A stretch of DNA of 64,000 nucleotides from Chitinophagales bacterium (GTDB taxonomy: Bacteria > Bacteroidota > Bacteroidia > Chitinophagales > CAIODY01). This document shows, in pieces, positions 26,701-35,758 of this stretch. The position numbers were made by a program, and so were the translations under genes. How positions within the stretch are numbered: position 1 is the stretch's first letter; every line of letters starts with the position of its first letter. The DNA lies in the NCBI GenBank assembly GCA_947452995.1, contig CANGEV010000006.1, forward strand, positions 62,001-126,000. The letters run 5' to 3'. The notes under the pieces were generated by a model that did not search any database, was not told where the DNA came from, and worked only from the letters and a program-made list of their open reading frames with translations.

Positions 26701-28859
26701 CGTACCATCATTATTCGACGTGTGATACGTTGATGCGCCGTTTCTACATTCACCAAATAAATACCTGCCGGCCATTCTTTGCTTTCTATGCTTGTAATCT
26801 GATTCCTGTTTTCGCCTCTTGCAATCAAGTCCCCAAGAGAATTGTAAACACTGTAATGAAACTCCTCGTTGGATTGAAGTACAATTACTTGGTTCTCATT
26901 TTGAGTGATGTTTATAGCAGAATTTTTTATCTCATTCATTCCTACCAAAGAGAAGAGTACACAGCTTGAAGTGTCGGAGCAGAGGGAGTCTTGTGCTATT
27001 AAAGCATAGCTGCCAGTATGTGTTGGCGTAAAGGAATAATTATTCGCTCCGTTAATTATTTGCATATTAGTAGTGAAACATTCCATCCATTGATAATGCA
27101 AAAGCGTTGTATCAGCTGCTAATAAATTATTGCCTTGAATAGAAAAGTTTGCATTAACAGAATCAATATTAAAAACTAGCGTATCGCTCACAAAACCAAA
27201 GCAGCTAGAGCTGGGCATTAACATATAAGAGCCGCTTTGTGGAGCGGTGAAGGCAATCGTATTGCTGGAATAATACCATGCCTGCGAACCAAAGGGCATA
27301 GGTCCTGCAATCAACCAATTGGCAGCACTACCTTTAGTGCCGTTGAGTTGAATGATTGCTTGTTGGCCTTCGCAAAGTGTTTCCGAGTAATTTACTCCAT
27401 GGATATATGCTTGATGACAAGCACCAAACTTCGCAATAAAAACATCGTAGAGAAATTGTGTTCGTAGTTGGAAGGTGTCTTGTGTTGCTGGATCGAAATC
27501 TACGGTATCACTAGTGCCACCTGCTACTAAGACATTGCCACGAAGGTCGACGCAGAGCGCATTAGCGCCATCATCAGTAATACCGCCAATATCGAAGGCC
27601 CATCTATAGTTTCCGGCTGAGTCGAGTGAATTGACATATATATCGAAGTCGCCTTTACTTATAATCATTTGTTGAGCGGCACTTGGATCGCAATCCAGGG
27701 AGTCTTTATTAAATCCTGCAATAAAGACATTATCATTTTGATCGCAAGCAATACCGTATCCTGTTTGGATATCTGTTCCACCAAGAGGAGCCACCCATTT
27801 GAAAAGTCCGTTGGAATCGAGTTTCAGCACAAAAGCGTCGCGGTCGTTGATACCAGCGTAGGCACTAACGGAGTACACATTATTTGAAGGATCGAAATCC
27901 GCTTGTGATTCAAACCAGCCCGTAGTGAGTACATTTTTCTTTGAATCGAGACAGATGCCGAAGGCGATGTCAGCCATTAAGCCTCCGCCATTTTTGGCCC
28001 ACACAAGATTGGTATTATTATATTTTGCAATGAAAAAATCTTTATCGAAACTTCCGCCCGCAGATGTTAAGGTATAGTTGACTATACTTGGGTCGAAGTC
28101 GGCACTCGCTTCAAAGTATCCGCTTGTATAAATATTATTATCTGCATCGCTACAAAGTCCGTAAATACAGTCTTTCAAGGGGCCACTTATGGCAAATGCT
28201 TGTATGAAGTTGCCATTACTATCTAGCTCATTGATAAATGCATCTTGAATTCCTTGTGCCGTTAAATTGAAGTTTGCTGCGCTAGGATTAAAATCGGCAG
28301 TGCCCATGAAATAGCCTCCTATAGTGATGTTGCCGTTTGCTTTCGCAGTGAGAGCAAAAGCTTCTTCAGCACTTGTCCCTCCAAATGTTTTAGCCCATAG
28401 TAAATTTCCATTTGGTGAAAGCTTAGCGATAAAGGCATCATAAGATCCGGATGACATAATCATATTCGGCGTTCCACCCACATTAAAATCGCATCGATTA
28501 CTAAAGCTACCTGCGATTAAGATATTATTATGTTTATCTGTTGTTATAGCATAGCCAAAATCACCTTGTACGCCACCGATTTGACGCGTCCAAAGAAATT
28601 GACCATTTGAATCGAGCTTCGTTATAAAAACATCTTCTTGTCCGGCACTATAAAACAGCTGTGCAGTAGCGCTTGGATCGAGGTCGGCCGTGTCCCTAAA
28701 AGTGCCTACACTAATACTGTTGCCGGATTGATCGCTTGCAATGGCATAGGCGACGTCATTAGGACGTAAGGCGCCCATTTTTTTTGCCCACAGCAAGTTT
28801 TGTGCGGAAGCAAAATCAATTAAAGAAAGAAAAAATAGGGTATAGAATACTTTCTTCAT
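26697..28859 (-). CDS. Secreted beta-propeller-like repeat protein with T9SS type A domain
   Basis: Taking ATG at 28859 gives 720 residues beginning with the signal peptide MKKVFYTLFFLSLIDFASAQ; an earlier in-frame ATG at 28910 would only add 17 residues in front of it. The body (about 20-480) is built from some nine repeats of 45-50 residues with the pattern ADFDPS, DAF..KLDSNG, W...GG, and D..N....G, close to SBBP/delta-60 type repeats. After an Ig-like region the last 75 residues (ITQNENQVIVLQS to the end) resemble a type A T9SS sorting domain. It is likely a surface protein of unknown ligand. Confidence 0.85.
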   Translation of the reverse strand: MKKVFYTLFFLSLIDFASAQNLLWAKKMGALRPNDVAYAIASDQSGNSISVGTFRDTADLDPSATAQLFYSAGQEDVFITKLDSNGQFLWTRQIGGVQGDFGYAITTDKHNNILIAGSFSNRCDFNVGGTPNMIMSSGSYDAFIAKLSPNGNLLWAKTFGGTSAEEAFALTAKANGNITIGGYFMGTADFNPSAANFNLTAQGIQDAFINELDSNGNFIQAFAISGPLKDCIYGLCSDADNNIYTSGYFEASADFDPSIVNYTLTSAGGSFDKDFFIAKYNNTNLVWAKNGGGLMADIAFGICLDSKKNVLTTGWFESQADFDPSNNVYSVSAYAGINDRDAFVLKLDSNGLFKWVAPLGGTDIQTGYGIACDQNDNVFIAGFNKDSLDCDPSAAQQMIISKGDFDIYVNSLDSAGNYRWAFDIGGITDDGANALCVDLRGNVLVAGGTSDTVDFDPATQDTFQLRTQFLYDVFIAKFGACHQAYIHGVNYSETLCEGQQAIIQLNGTKGSAANWLIAGPMPFGSQAWYYSSNTIAFTAPQSGSYMLMPSSSCFGFVSDTLVFNIDSVNANFSIQGNNLLAADTTLLHYQWMECFTTNMQIINGANNYSFTPTHTGSYALIAQDSLCSDTSSCVLFSLVGMNEIKNSAINITQNENQVIVLQSNEEFHYSVYNSLGDLIARGENRNQITSIESKEWPAGIYLVNVETAHQRITRRIMMVR

Positions 28860-28922
28860 ACTTAATTCGAAATTAGAGAAATAAGGAGAAAGAATAGTAT
28901 TTTTAGTCACTAATTACTTTTT

Positions 28923-30953
28923 ATGCGCAAACTATTTTCTCTTCTATGTGTAAGCTTGAGCTTTACTTATTTTACGCAAGCACAAACGATGATGACTCCG
29001 GAGTTGTTATGGCAGCTCGGTCGTGTCGGAGCTGAAGGTGTCAGTGCTGACGGTCAGTCGGTTTATTTTGGTATTGCTTATCCAAATGTTGATTCTAACA
29101 AGTCGATTCGTAATATCTGGAAAGTGTCGATCAATGGAGGTTCTCCAGAAATTGTTACGAAGGGTTGGGGAAGCAAAGGATCTATGCGTCCGTTTGCTAA
29201 TGGCAGATATTTATTTAACTATCGTGGAGGATGGTATACAATGAAAGCGGATGGAAGTGATTGGCAGCATATCAATGGCTTGCCTGAGGATGCAGATAAC
29301 TTGCAGCTTTCACCTGATGGAAACTGGCTTTCCTTCACTAAAGAAGTTAAGATGGAACGCATCTCCGGTAGCGACTTCTATCCGCAATGGAATAAATCAA
29401 ATGTTCAAATTTATACAACTCTAAACAATCGCCATTGGGACGAATGGGAAGACGGTGCTTACTCACATGTTTTTGTTGTTTCTTATAAGGAAGGCGTAAT
29501 AGGACAGCCACGTGATATCATGGAGGGTCAATTATTTGATTGTCCGCAAAAGCCACATGGTGGTGCAGAGGATATGGTTTGGAATCCAAATAGTAAATCA
29601 TTCGTGTATGTAACGAAGCGTAAACATGGTTTAGATTACGCGGTTAGTACGAATACAGAATTGATGTTATACGATGTGGCGAGCGGCTCCGTGACGGCAT
29701 TACCTGGTTCGGATGGTTATGATATGGCACCAGCTTTTGCGCCTGATGGAAATAGCATCGCTTGGTTGTCTATGGCACGTGAAGGTTTTGAAGCTGATAA
29801 AAATGATATCCGTATTTATGATTTCATGAGCAAGCGTCAATACAATGTTACAGCGACTTGGGATGGTACCGTGAGTAGTTTCAAATATTCAAAAGATGGC
29901 TTGAAATTTTACTTTACTGCTTATACTGACGGTACGGAGCAATTATTTAGCGCTATAGTGCCGATGGGCGAACGTCCTGCAGCTCCGAATGTTACACAGC
30001 TGACAAAGGGTGTTTTCGATGTGAGTGAAATCGTTGGGGAGAGTGGTGATAAAATGGTAGTAAGTCGTAGCGATATGAATCATGCTGCTGAATTGTATAC
30101 CGTTGAATTGAAATCGGGAGTGATGACGCAGTTGACGCATGTGAATGATCAAGTGTATGCAGGATTAGCGATGCCGAAAGTGGAGAAGCGTTATTATACG
30201 ACAACGGATGGTAAGAAGATGTTGGTATGGGTAGTATTGCCGCCTAATTTCGATGCGAAGAAAAAGTACCCTACTTTATTGTATTGTCAAGGCGGACCAC
30301 AAAGTGCTTTATCGCAATTTTATTCATTCCGTTGGAATTTCCAGTTGATGGCTTCGGAAGGGTATATTGTGGTTGCACCGAATCGTAGAGGGATGCCTGG
30401 TCATGGTGTGAAGTGGAACGAGGCTATTAGCGGAGATTGGGGCGGACAGCCGATTCGTGATTATCTAACGGCGATTGATTCTGTATCGAAAGAGCCCTAT
30501 GTAGATGTGAAGCGTAGAGCAGCTGTCGGAGCGAGTTATGGTGGTTATAGCGTGTATATGTTGGCGGGCGTTCATAACGGTCGTTTCAGCTCATTTATCG
30601 CTCACGATGGCGTCTTCGACACACGTAGTTGGTATGGCACAACAGAAGAAATTTGGTTTAGTAGTTGGGATATGAATGGTCCTTATTGGAAAGGCGCAAA
30701 TAAGTCTTTCACTGCGTTTAATCCAAGTACGATGGTTGAGAAGTGGACAGCTCCGATCTTAATTTATCAAGGCGGTAAGGATTTTAGAACGCCGATAGAG
30801 CAAAGCTTACAAGCCTTTCAAGCAGCACAGTTGCACGGTATTAAATCGAAGTTAGTTTATATGCCGACAGAAAATCACTGGGTATTGAGTGCGCAAAATG
30901 CGATGGTATGGCAACATGAGTTTTACAAATGGTTGCAAGAAACCTTGAAGTAA
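28923..30953 (+). CDS. S9-family peptidase (prolyl oligopeptidase/DPP IV-like), exported
   Basis: The 676-residue protein has a signal peptide ending near YFTQAQ. It has an N-terminal beta-propeller (PD40-type elements such as LQLSPDGNWLSFTKE and MAPAFAPDGNSIAWLS) and a C-terminal alpha/beta-hydrolase. The nucleophile is the serine in GASYGGYSVYM (about residue 537), the acid the aspartate in YQGGKDFRTP, and the base the histidine in ENHWVL. Such enzymes release dipeptides or cut after proline in the periplasm. It is divergently transcribed from the propeller-like T9SS gene and ends at a clear intrinsic terminator. Confidence 0.93.
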   Translation: MRKLFSLLCVSLSFTYFTQAQTMMTPELLWQLGRVGAEGVSADGQSVYFGIAYPNVDSNKSIRNIWKVSINGGSPEIVTKGWGSKGSMRPFANGRYLFNYRGGWYTMKADGSDWQHINGLPEDADNLQLSPDGNWLSFTKEVKMERISGSDFYPQWNKSNVQIYTTLNNRHWDEWEDGAYSHVFVVSYKEGVIGQPRDIMEGQLFDCPQKPHGGAEDMVWNPNSKSFVYVTKRKHGLDYAVSTNTELMLYDVASGSVTALPGSDGYDMAPAFAPDGNSIAWLSMAREGFEADKNDIRIYDFMSKRQYNVTATWDGTVSSFKYSKDGLKFYFTAYTDGTEQLFSAIVPMGERPAAPNVTQLTKGVFDVSEIVGESGDKMVVSRSDMNHAAELYTVELKSGVMTQLTHVNDQVYAGLAMPKVEKRYYTTTDGKKMLVWVVLPPNFDAKKKYPTLLYCQGGPQSALSQFYSFRWNFQLMASEGYIVVAPNRRGMPGHGVKWNEAISGDWGGQPIRDYLTAIDSVSKEPYVDVKRRAAVGASYGGYSVYMLAGVHNGRFSSFIAHDGVFDTRSWYGTTEEIWFSSWDMNGPYWKGANKSFTAFNPSTMVEKWTAPILIYQGGKDFRTPIEQSLQAFQAAQLHGIKSKLVYMPTENHWVLSAQNAMVWQHEFYKWLQETLK

Positions 30954-30973
30954 AGGTATTGCGTCCATAAATG

Positions 30974-31007
30974 AAAGCCTTTCAATTCTCGGGTTGAAAG
31001 GCTTTTT
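30974..31007 (+). terminator. Intrinsic terminator of the S9 peptidase gene
   Basis: A 12-bp perfect stem (AAAGCCTTTCAA / TTGAAAGGCTTT) with an 8-nt loop TTCTCGGG, continuing into a T-run. It begins 21 nt after the stop codon. Confidence 0.85.
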
Positions 31008-31093
31008 ATTATAGAAGTGGTGAGGAAATTAAAGGAATGTTTTTCGTGAAATAATTCATGGTTGATACTAAATTGTATTTTTTTGCGTTATCA

Positions 31094-31125
31094 TTAGTAT
31101 GCACGAATTAATTCGTGCATACTAA
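31094..31125. repeat. REP-like perfect palindrome, copy 2 (32 bp)
   Basis: Perfect palindrome centred between 31109 and 31110 with core GCACGAATTAATTCGTGC. It lies in the gap between the convergent S9 peptidase and flippase genes, about 86 nt after the peptidase terminator. The left flank TTTTTTTGCGTTATCA resembles the left flank of copy 3, and both flanks resemble copy 1 read on the other strand. Confidence 0.9.
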
Positions 31126-31178
31126 GTGAGGGGAACAATTTAAATGTGCTCTTAGGTAGAAACTTATACATTGAAAAC

Positions 31179-32528
31179 CTAAAACGGCGAAAGGAAATAA
31201 GCCGCAAGAATTGCAGTGATGGCGATAATTGTAAAAGGCTTTAGCAGAAAAGATTTAAAATACAATCCTATCATTCTTTCGTGCGCAATTTGCAATAAGG
31301 CAAGAGTACTGGTGGAAATGAATAGTACCCAAGGTAATGCATTTATAGAATAGAATTTAGTTACTATAAAAATGCCAGCAGCCACCAAGCCTAGGTTGAG
31401 TACGCTATAAAAACTAATCCATTTACTTTTTCCAGAGGCGCTCAAAATCGCTCCGTAGTAATTATTCCGCCACAATGCAATCAATAAAAATGTTTTGAAA
31501 ATAATTAACCCTTGTAAGAGGGAAGGACCATAAATTGTACTGAAGATTGTTTTGGCAAAGAGCATGCAAATGAATAAAGTGGGATACGTTATATAGGATA
31601 CTTTACGAGTGATATTAATCCACAATTGCTTTGCCTCTTGCTGAAGATCGGCGCTTAGTAATCGAACATACTCAGGAAATGTGCTTTGCGAAAATGCTGC
31701 ACTCAACATCGCAAAAAGCGGGATTTCAAGGGCCCCTGCTGCGTAAATGGCAAAGCTATCTTTTGAATAAAAATGACTTAACCAAGCTTTGTCAATATTA
31801 GTTACAATGATACTTATGAAGGAGGCAATATAAAGAGGGAATCCTATTTTAAGATATTTTATCCAAGTTTCTTTGCTAGTAATAATTGCGAGGCTTTCAA
31901 TTTTGAAGGAATTTAAAAGCAGTAATGGCATGAAATAAAAGCTAGCAATGGCAATTGCAAAAACACTCATTCTAACTGCGATCGGGAAATTATAAAGAAT
32001 AAGGTCATCAAAAATAAATGTTAGTATTAAAAGGGCAGTAGCGCAAATGCTTGCAATTAAAAATCGTCTTGTTTTTTTCTCATTGATACATTCATACCGC
32101 AAGACGCGGTTCATATTGATAGCAAAAAATAAAAATATAATTCCGATAGCACTGTATTTGAAATCAGTATGATGAAAAAAAGACAGTGTGATAGGTGCTA
32201 GGAAAAAGTAGGCGAAGACAAGCCAGAATAGGCTGATCAGTAATAAAGCGTTTAATGTAAATTGATAATGAAAATGAAATTGATTCGGCTCTTTGGCACT
32301 GTAATATTTATAAGCTTCCGGAATGCCAATTGCAAGTACAGGCAACACTAAATTAATTAGTAGTTGTAATTGCTTCCAAGATGCGAAAATTTCGAAATGA
32401 CGGTGTGCAATGAAATAATCAATGACTAAAAAAGAGACACTAATTATTATTTGCGAAAGTAATAAGTTGATACTACTACCTGCGATTGATTTCGACGAAA
32501 GGTAATTGCGTAGTTTAGCGAGTATCAT
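31179..32528 (-). CDS. Polysaccharide flippase / Wzx-like membrane protein
   Basis: The 449-residue protein has about 12-14 hydrophobic segments and the start LRNYLSSKSIAGSSINLLLS, typical of Wzx/MATE-type exporters of lipid-linked glycans. Segments such as YLKIGFPLYIASFISIIVTN and LAAYFLSPF fit the fold. It stands alone next to a divergently transcribed methyltransferase and is far from the polysaccharide operon at 1-7025, so it may serve another glycan. Family confident, substrate unknown. Confidence 0.85.
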   Translation of the reverse strand: MILAKLRNYLSSKSIAGSSINLLLSQIIISVSFLVIDYFIAHRHFEIFASWKQLQLLINLVLPVLAIGIPEAYKYYSAKEPNQFHFHYQFTLNALLLISLFWLVFAYFFLAPITLSFFHHTDFKYSAIGIIFLFFAINMNRVLRYECINEKKTRRFLIASICATALLILTFIFDDLILYNFPIAVRMSVFAIAIASFYFMPLLLLNSFKIESLAIITSKETWIKYLKIGFPLYIASFISIIVTNIDKAWLSHFYSKDSFAIYAAGALEIPLFAMLSAAFSQSTFPEYVRLLSADLQQEAKQLWINITRKVSYITYPTLFICMLFAKTIFSTIYGPSLLQGLIIFKTFLLIALWRNNYYGAILSASGKSKWISFYSVLNLGLVAAGIFIVTKFYSINALPWVLFISTSTLALLQIAHERMIGLYFKSFLLKPFTIIAITAILAAYFLSPF

Positions 32529-32625
32529 GTTTAAAGATTGTCTTTATTCTTGACCTTAAATTTAACTATATGTTACCGCAGTATTAACAAGTGAAGAACT
32601 GAGTATTTGACATGATGAAAGAATC

Positions 32626-32633
32626 TAACTTTG
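32626..32633 (+). promoter_or_regulatory. Promoter -7 element TAACTTTG of the methyltransferase gene
   Basis: Exact TAnnTTTG match ending 13 nt before the ATG at 32647. A TTTG at 32606-32609 is a possible -33 element, with 16 nt between, slightly shorter than usual. Confidence 0.6.
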
Positions 32634-32646
32634 AAAAAAAATTGGC

Positions 32647-33423
32647 ATGACATCTACTTTTGAATTAGACGCCACGTGGGAAGCGAATCATTATTTAAAT
32701 GGAACAGAAAGGGAGCGGATTGAAAAGACAATTTCAATGATTCCTGAAGGTGTTTTTAATTTATTGGATGTAGGAACAGGAAATGCTGCGTTTCTTGCCG
32801 TTGTTGAAGAAAAACTTTCATTGGATCACATAGAAGGTTTAGAGTACAGCGAGGCTGGGATTCGTAATAATCTATCGAAAGCGCCTGTGAATCGTGGAAG
32901 TGCTGATGCGATACCGCATAAAGCATATACTTTTGATATTGTTACATGCTTAGAAGTTTTAGAGCATCTACCACAACCTGTTTACTCTAAAGCATTACAA
33001 GAGTTACAACGAGTATCTGGCAAGTATCTCCTCGTGTCTGTGCCTTATCAAGAGAACCGAGTGAACGTAACTTGTCCGAAATGTAATTGCAAATTTAATC
33101 CCAATACGCATGTTCGCTCTTTTTACAAAAAGGATATGCAAGCATTGTTTACTGATTTTGAGTTGACCTACTTAGAGTCGTTCGGAAATAAAAGAGAGAT
33201 GTATTTTGGTAAATATCGCAATGTTGCCAAGCAGGTATTTATGGGAAAGAAATTCCCTAAACAAGCCGTTTGTCCACTTTGTCAATATACCTTAGCTTCT
33301 AATGAAATGAAGAAAAGTGTAACAATGAAATCAGGGTCTAACAAACTTAGTCTAATAAAGCGCTTATTTTTTTATAATGCTCCTCGCTGGTATATTGCTT
33401 TGTACAAGAGAAAAGGTATTTAA
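32647..33423 (+). CDS. SAM-dependent methyltransferase with cysteine-pair (zinc-ribbon-like) insert
   Basis: The 258-residue protein has class I methyltransferase motif I in LLDVGTGNAAFLAVVEE (about 41-57), an acidic residue after the next strand (IEGLEYSEAG) and VTCLEVLEHLPQP as motif III region. Beyond the core are two cysteine sets, TCPKCNCKF (about 142-150) and AVCPLCQYTL (about 216-225), which could bind one zinc ion. It is divergent from a flippase, so a role in glycan or lipid methylation is possible but only inferred. It ends at a strong terminator. Confidence 0.85.
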   Translation: MTSTFELDATWEANHYLNGTERERIEKTISMIPEGVFNLLDVGTGNAAFLAVVEEKLSLDHIEGLEYSEAGIRNNLSKAPVNRGSADAIPHKAYTFDIVTCLEVLEHLPQPVYSKALQELQRVSGKYLLVSVPYQENRVNVTCPKCNCKFNPNTHVRSFYKKDMQALFTDFELTYLESFGNKREMYFGKYRNVAKQVFMGKKFPKQAVCPLCQYTLASNEMKKSVTMKSGSNKLSLIKRLFFYNAPRWYIALYKRKGI

Positions 33424-33455
33424 AAAAAGGCGTTCGTACTGAACGCCTTTTTTTT
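33422..33455 (+). terminator. Intrinsic terminator after the methyltransferase gene
   Basis: A-run, stem GGCGTTC / GAACGCC with loop GTACT, then eight T. With the A/T tracts the stem reaches 14 bp. It could also work on the minus strand because of the A-run. Confidence 0.9.
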
Positions 33456-33536
33456 AGCTATGATGGATGTTTGTTTAATGCATCAACATCCCTATGGCTA
33501 AATTTCCTATGAAAGCCTCATAAAGCGCTAAACGGT

Positions 33537-34163
33537 TTACTGAATGATATATCCTACAGAAATATTCCCGCGCGTTGCAATCCCATTGGAAGAGGTGCTT
33601 TCGATACTATGATTCTGTAGCGAATATCCGAATCGATTATAGGTGCTATGTTTAGCTCCAAGACCAGCGAATAGGTCAATTGCGATATCTTTTCTTGGTC
33701 CAAGTAAAAACTGATAACCGATTTCCAAACCAACAACTGAGACTAATGTATTTTGTCTGATACTGCCATTTGTTGGCGTTTGTATGCCATTTACATTAAA
33801 CATTTCATCATAGAAGGAGGTACTATATCTGAAGGATGAAAATATCCCCGTATAAAAGCCTTCAAATTGGTTTTTCCTCGGCGCCCAATAGTATTTTAAC
33901 GATGGTTCTATAGATAGGCCTTTAAAGGAACGTGCATTATTAAGAATTAATAATGAATCAGACAGTTCGCCTTTGTAAACGAAATTGTTTGCAAGACCAA
34001 CGGTAAAAGTAAAATTAGGAGCAGTTGGAATCGTAAATTCTCCACTAATATTTACTACTTGATTTTTTAGAATTACAAAAGGGGTTGCTTTAATAATGAA
34101 TTGAGCTTTGGAAAAGGTGTTCAAACACAATGATATAGAGATTATAAGCGCTATTTTTTTCAT
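33537..34163 (-). CDS. Putative outer-membrane beta-barrel protein
   Basis: The 208-residue protein has a signal peptide (KKIALIISISLCLNTFSKAQ). Beta-rich amphipathic strands follow, such as SIEPSLKYYWAPR, GFYTGIFSSFRYS and VVGLEIGYQFLLG, and it ends in NISVGYIIQ, which fits a small eight-strand barrel. It resembles DUF3575/outer membrane beta-barrel domain proteins of Bacteroidota; I assign no function. It lies 9 nt downstream of a T9SS repeat protein on the same strand, so they are probably co-transcribed. Confidence 0.65.
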   Translation of the reverse strand: MKKIALIISISLCLNTFSKAQFIIKATPFVILKNQVVNISGEFTIPTAPNFTFTVGLANNFVYKGELSDSLLILNNARSFKGLSIEPSLKYYWAPRKNQFEGFYTGIFSSFRYSTSFYDEMFNVNGIQTPTNGSIRQNTLVSVVGLEIGYQFLLGPRKDIAIDLFAGLGAKHSTYNRFGYSLQNHSIESTSSNGIATRGNISVGYIIQ

Positions 34164-34172
34164 TGTATTTAA

Positions 34173-35687
34173 TTAATGATTCACGATAATCTGTGCAGTT
34201 TTTACTTCTGTATCCTTACTATGTATTAAAATTAAATATTCTCCGTTAGGAATGCAATTAACATCTAAAAAAGTTTTATTTGTTTCAAGCAGTTTCACCC
34301 CGACAAGGTTAAATAGTTCTATTCTTACTAAATCTGTCTCTGGGATATCGAAATACACTTGTGTACAAGCTGGGTTTGGATAGCAGTTAATAGCCGATTC
34401 TTGGATAGCAATTTCTTTTGTCCCGTTGACAGCTGTAGTGCTATTGTTAAAACGTGCAATGTGAGAGAAAAGGCCATTATCATTCGAACCAACCATTAAA
34501 AGCTTTCCATCCGATTGTAAGGTCATGGCAGTGCCGTAGTCGTTCGCGATCGACCAATTGATACTCGTAGCGCCACTGCTTCCCCATGCATTATCTGCGG
34601 TGCCATTTGCCTTCAACTTCGCAACAAAACTTTCGTATGAATTATTGATATAATTATTGCCACATAGCAAGAAATCGCCATTTTGGTCAATACAAAAGCT
34701 GTTGAATATTTCCGAACCGCCTAAATCGAAATTGGCACGGCCGTTCGTTGCGAAGGATGGATTGATACTGCCATCATTTTTTATACTTAGCATATATGCA
34801 TTCGTAGCACACATCCCTGCTAGATAGAAGTTTTGATTGAAAGGGTTATAGCGTAGTGCTGCGCAAGAGCTCTGCCCGGCAGTTTCTAAAAATTCCGCCT
34901 GACCATTTGTTCCGAAACCGCTGGCAGCTGTGCCGTTGCTATTTATTTTCGCCATAGCCATTCTGCTATTTCCTAATACGATGGTCGATCCTGCCAATGC
35001 GATGCTTCCATCGTTCATCACGAGGCATGATGAGAAATAAGCGGCTCCGGTAAATGTAAAGAGCACATGACCATTCGTGCCGAAGCTATTATCTAGAGAG
35101 CCGTCTGTATTCAATCGTAATGCTAAGGCATTGCCAGCTGTGGCGGTGCTGCTAAGTCCTGCGATAATAATTTTTCCATCTTTTTGAAGCGTAATAGTAC
35201 GCGCTTCATCGCTTTCACCTTGCAAATCAACTAATACTTTTCCTGATCCGTTGAAGCTATTGTCGAGCTGTCCGTTTGCATTTAGACGAGCGATGGCAAC
35301 GTCATAATAGACATTACTAGTACTTCTTCCTGCAACTAAAATTTTGCCATCGCTTTGTATAGCAAGTGCGTTAGCTGCATCATAATTGGATGAAAAGTCG
35401 ATGGTGGTAAATCCGTTTGTACCGAAGCTTGGATCGATGCTGCCATTGCTATTATAACGTGCTACTAGAAAATCGAAGCTAGTAAATGAGTTGTTGTTTG
35501 CCACAGAACCCGCAACGAGAATCTGTCCGTTAGGCAGTTGCTGCACTGCATTTAACGAAGCGTAGTATTGACCGAAATTAGTCATCAACTTCCCGTTTGT
35601 ATTGAAGGAAATATCTAGCTGACCATCTTGTGCATTTACTGTGTTGAAAAGGAAGAGAAGGGCTATTAAAAGGAATTTGTTTTTCAT
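34173..35687 (-). CDS. Secreted delta-60 repeat protein with T9SS type A sorting domain
   Basis: Start at ATG 35687 gives 504 residues with signal peptide MKNKFLLIALLFLFNTVNAQ; the earlier in-frame start at 35708 lies inside a terminator and is unlikely. Residues 25-410 are delta-60 repeats of about 55 residues (VARYNSNGSIDPSFGTNG, IQSDGKILVAGRS, and variants). The C-terminus, from INCYPNPACTQVYFDIPE onward, is a type A sorting domain (YPNP start, then NGEYLILIHSKDTEVKTAQI). It is a likely surface propeller. The gene is probably co-transcribed with the barrel gene 9 nt downstream. Confidence 0.87.
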   Translation of the reverse strand: MKNKFLLIALLFLFNTVNAQDGQLDISFNTNGKLMTNFGQYYASLNAVQQLPNGQILVAGSVANNNSFTSFDFLVARYNSNGSIDPSFGTNGFTTIDFSSNYDAANALAIQSDGKILVAGRSTSNVYYDVAIARLNANGQLDNSFNGSGKVLVDLQGESDEARTITLQKDGKIIIAGLSSTATAGNALALRLNTDGSLDNSFGTNGHVLFTFTGAAYFSSCLVMNDGSIALAGSTIVLGNSRMAMAKINSNGTAASGFGTNGQAEFLETAGQSSCAALRYNPFNQNFYLAGMCATNAYMLSIKNDGSINPSFATNGRANFDLGGSEIFNSFCIDQNGDFLLCGNNYINNSYESFVAKLKANGTADNAWGSSGATSINWSIANDYGTAMTLQSDGKLLMVGSNDNGLFSHIARFNNSTTAVNGTKEIAIQESAINCYPNPACTQVYFDIPETDLVRIELFNLVGVKLLETNKTFLDVNCIPNGEYLILIHSKDTEVKTAQIIVNH

Positions 35688-35709
35688 GATCATTAAGGAT
35701 AAACACAAA

Positions 35710-35741
35710 AAAAGGCAACCTACGAGAGATTGCCTTTTTTA
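35710..35741 (-). terminator. Intrinsic terminator of the PKD-domain gene
   Basis: Stem AAAAAGGCAA / TTGCCTTTTT with an 11-nt loop, flanked by A and T runs, 18 nt beyond the stop of the minus-strand gene at 35759. It separates that gene from the delta-60 repeat gene. Confidence 0.8.
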
Positions 35742-35758
35742 TTGGTTATAAAATTAAA

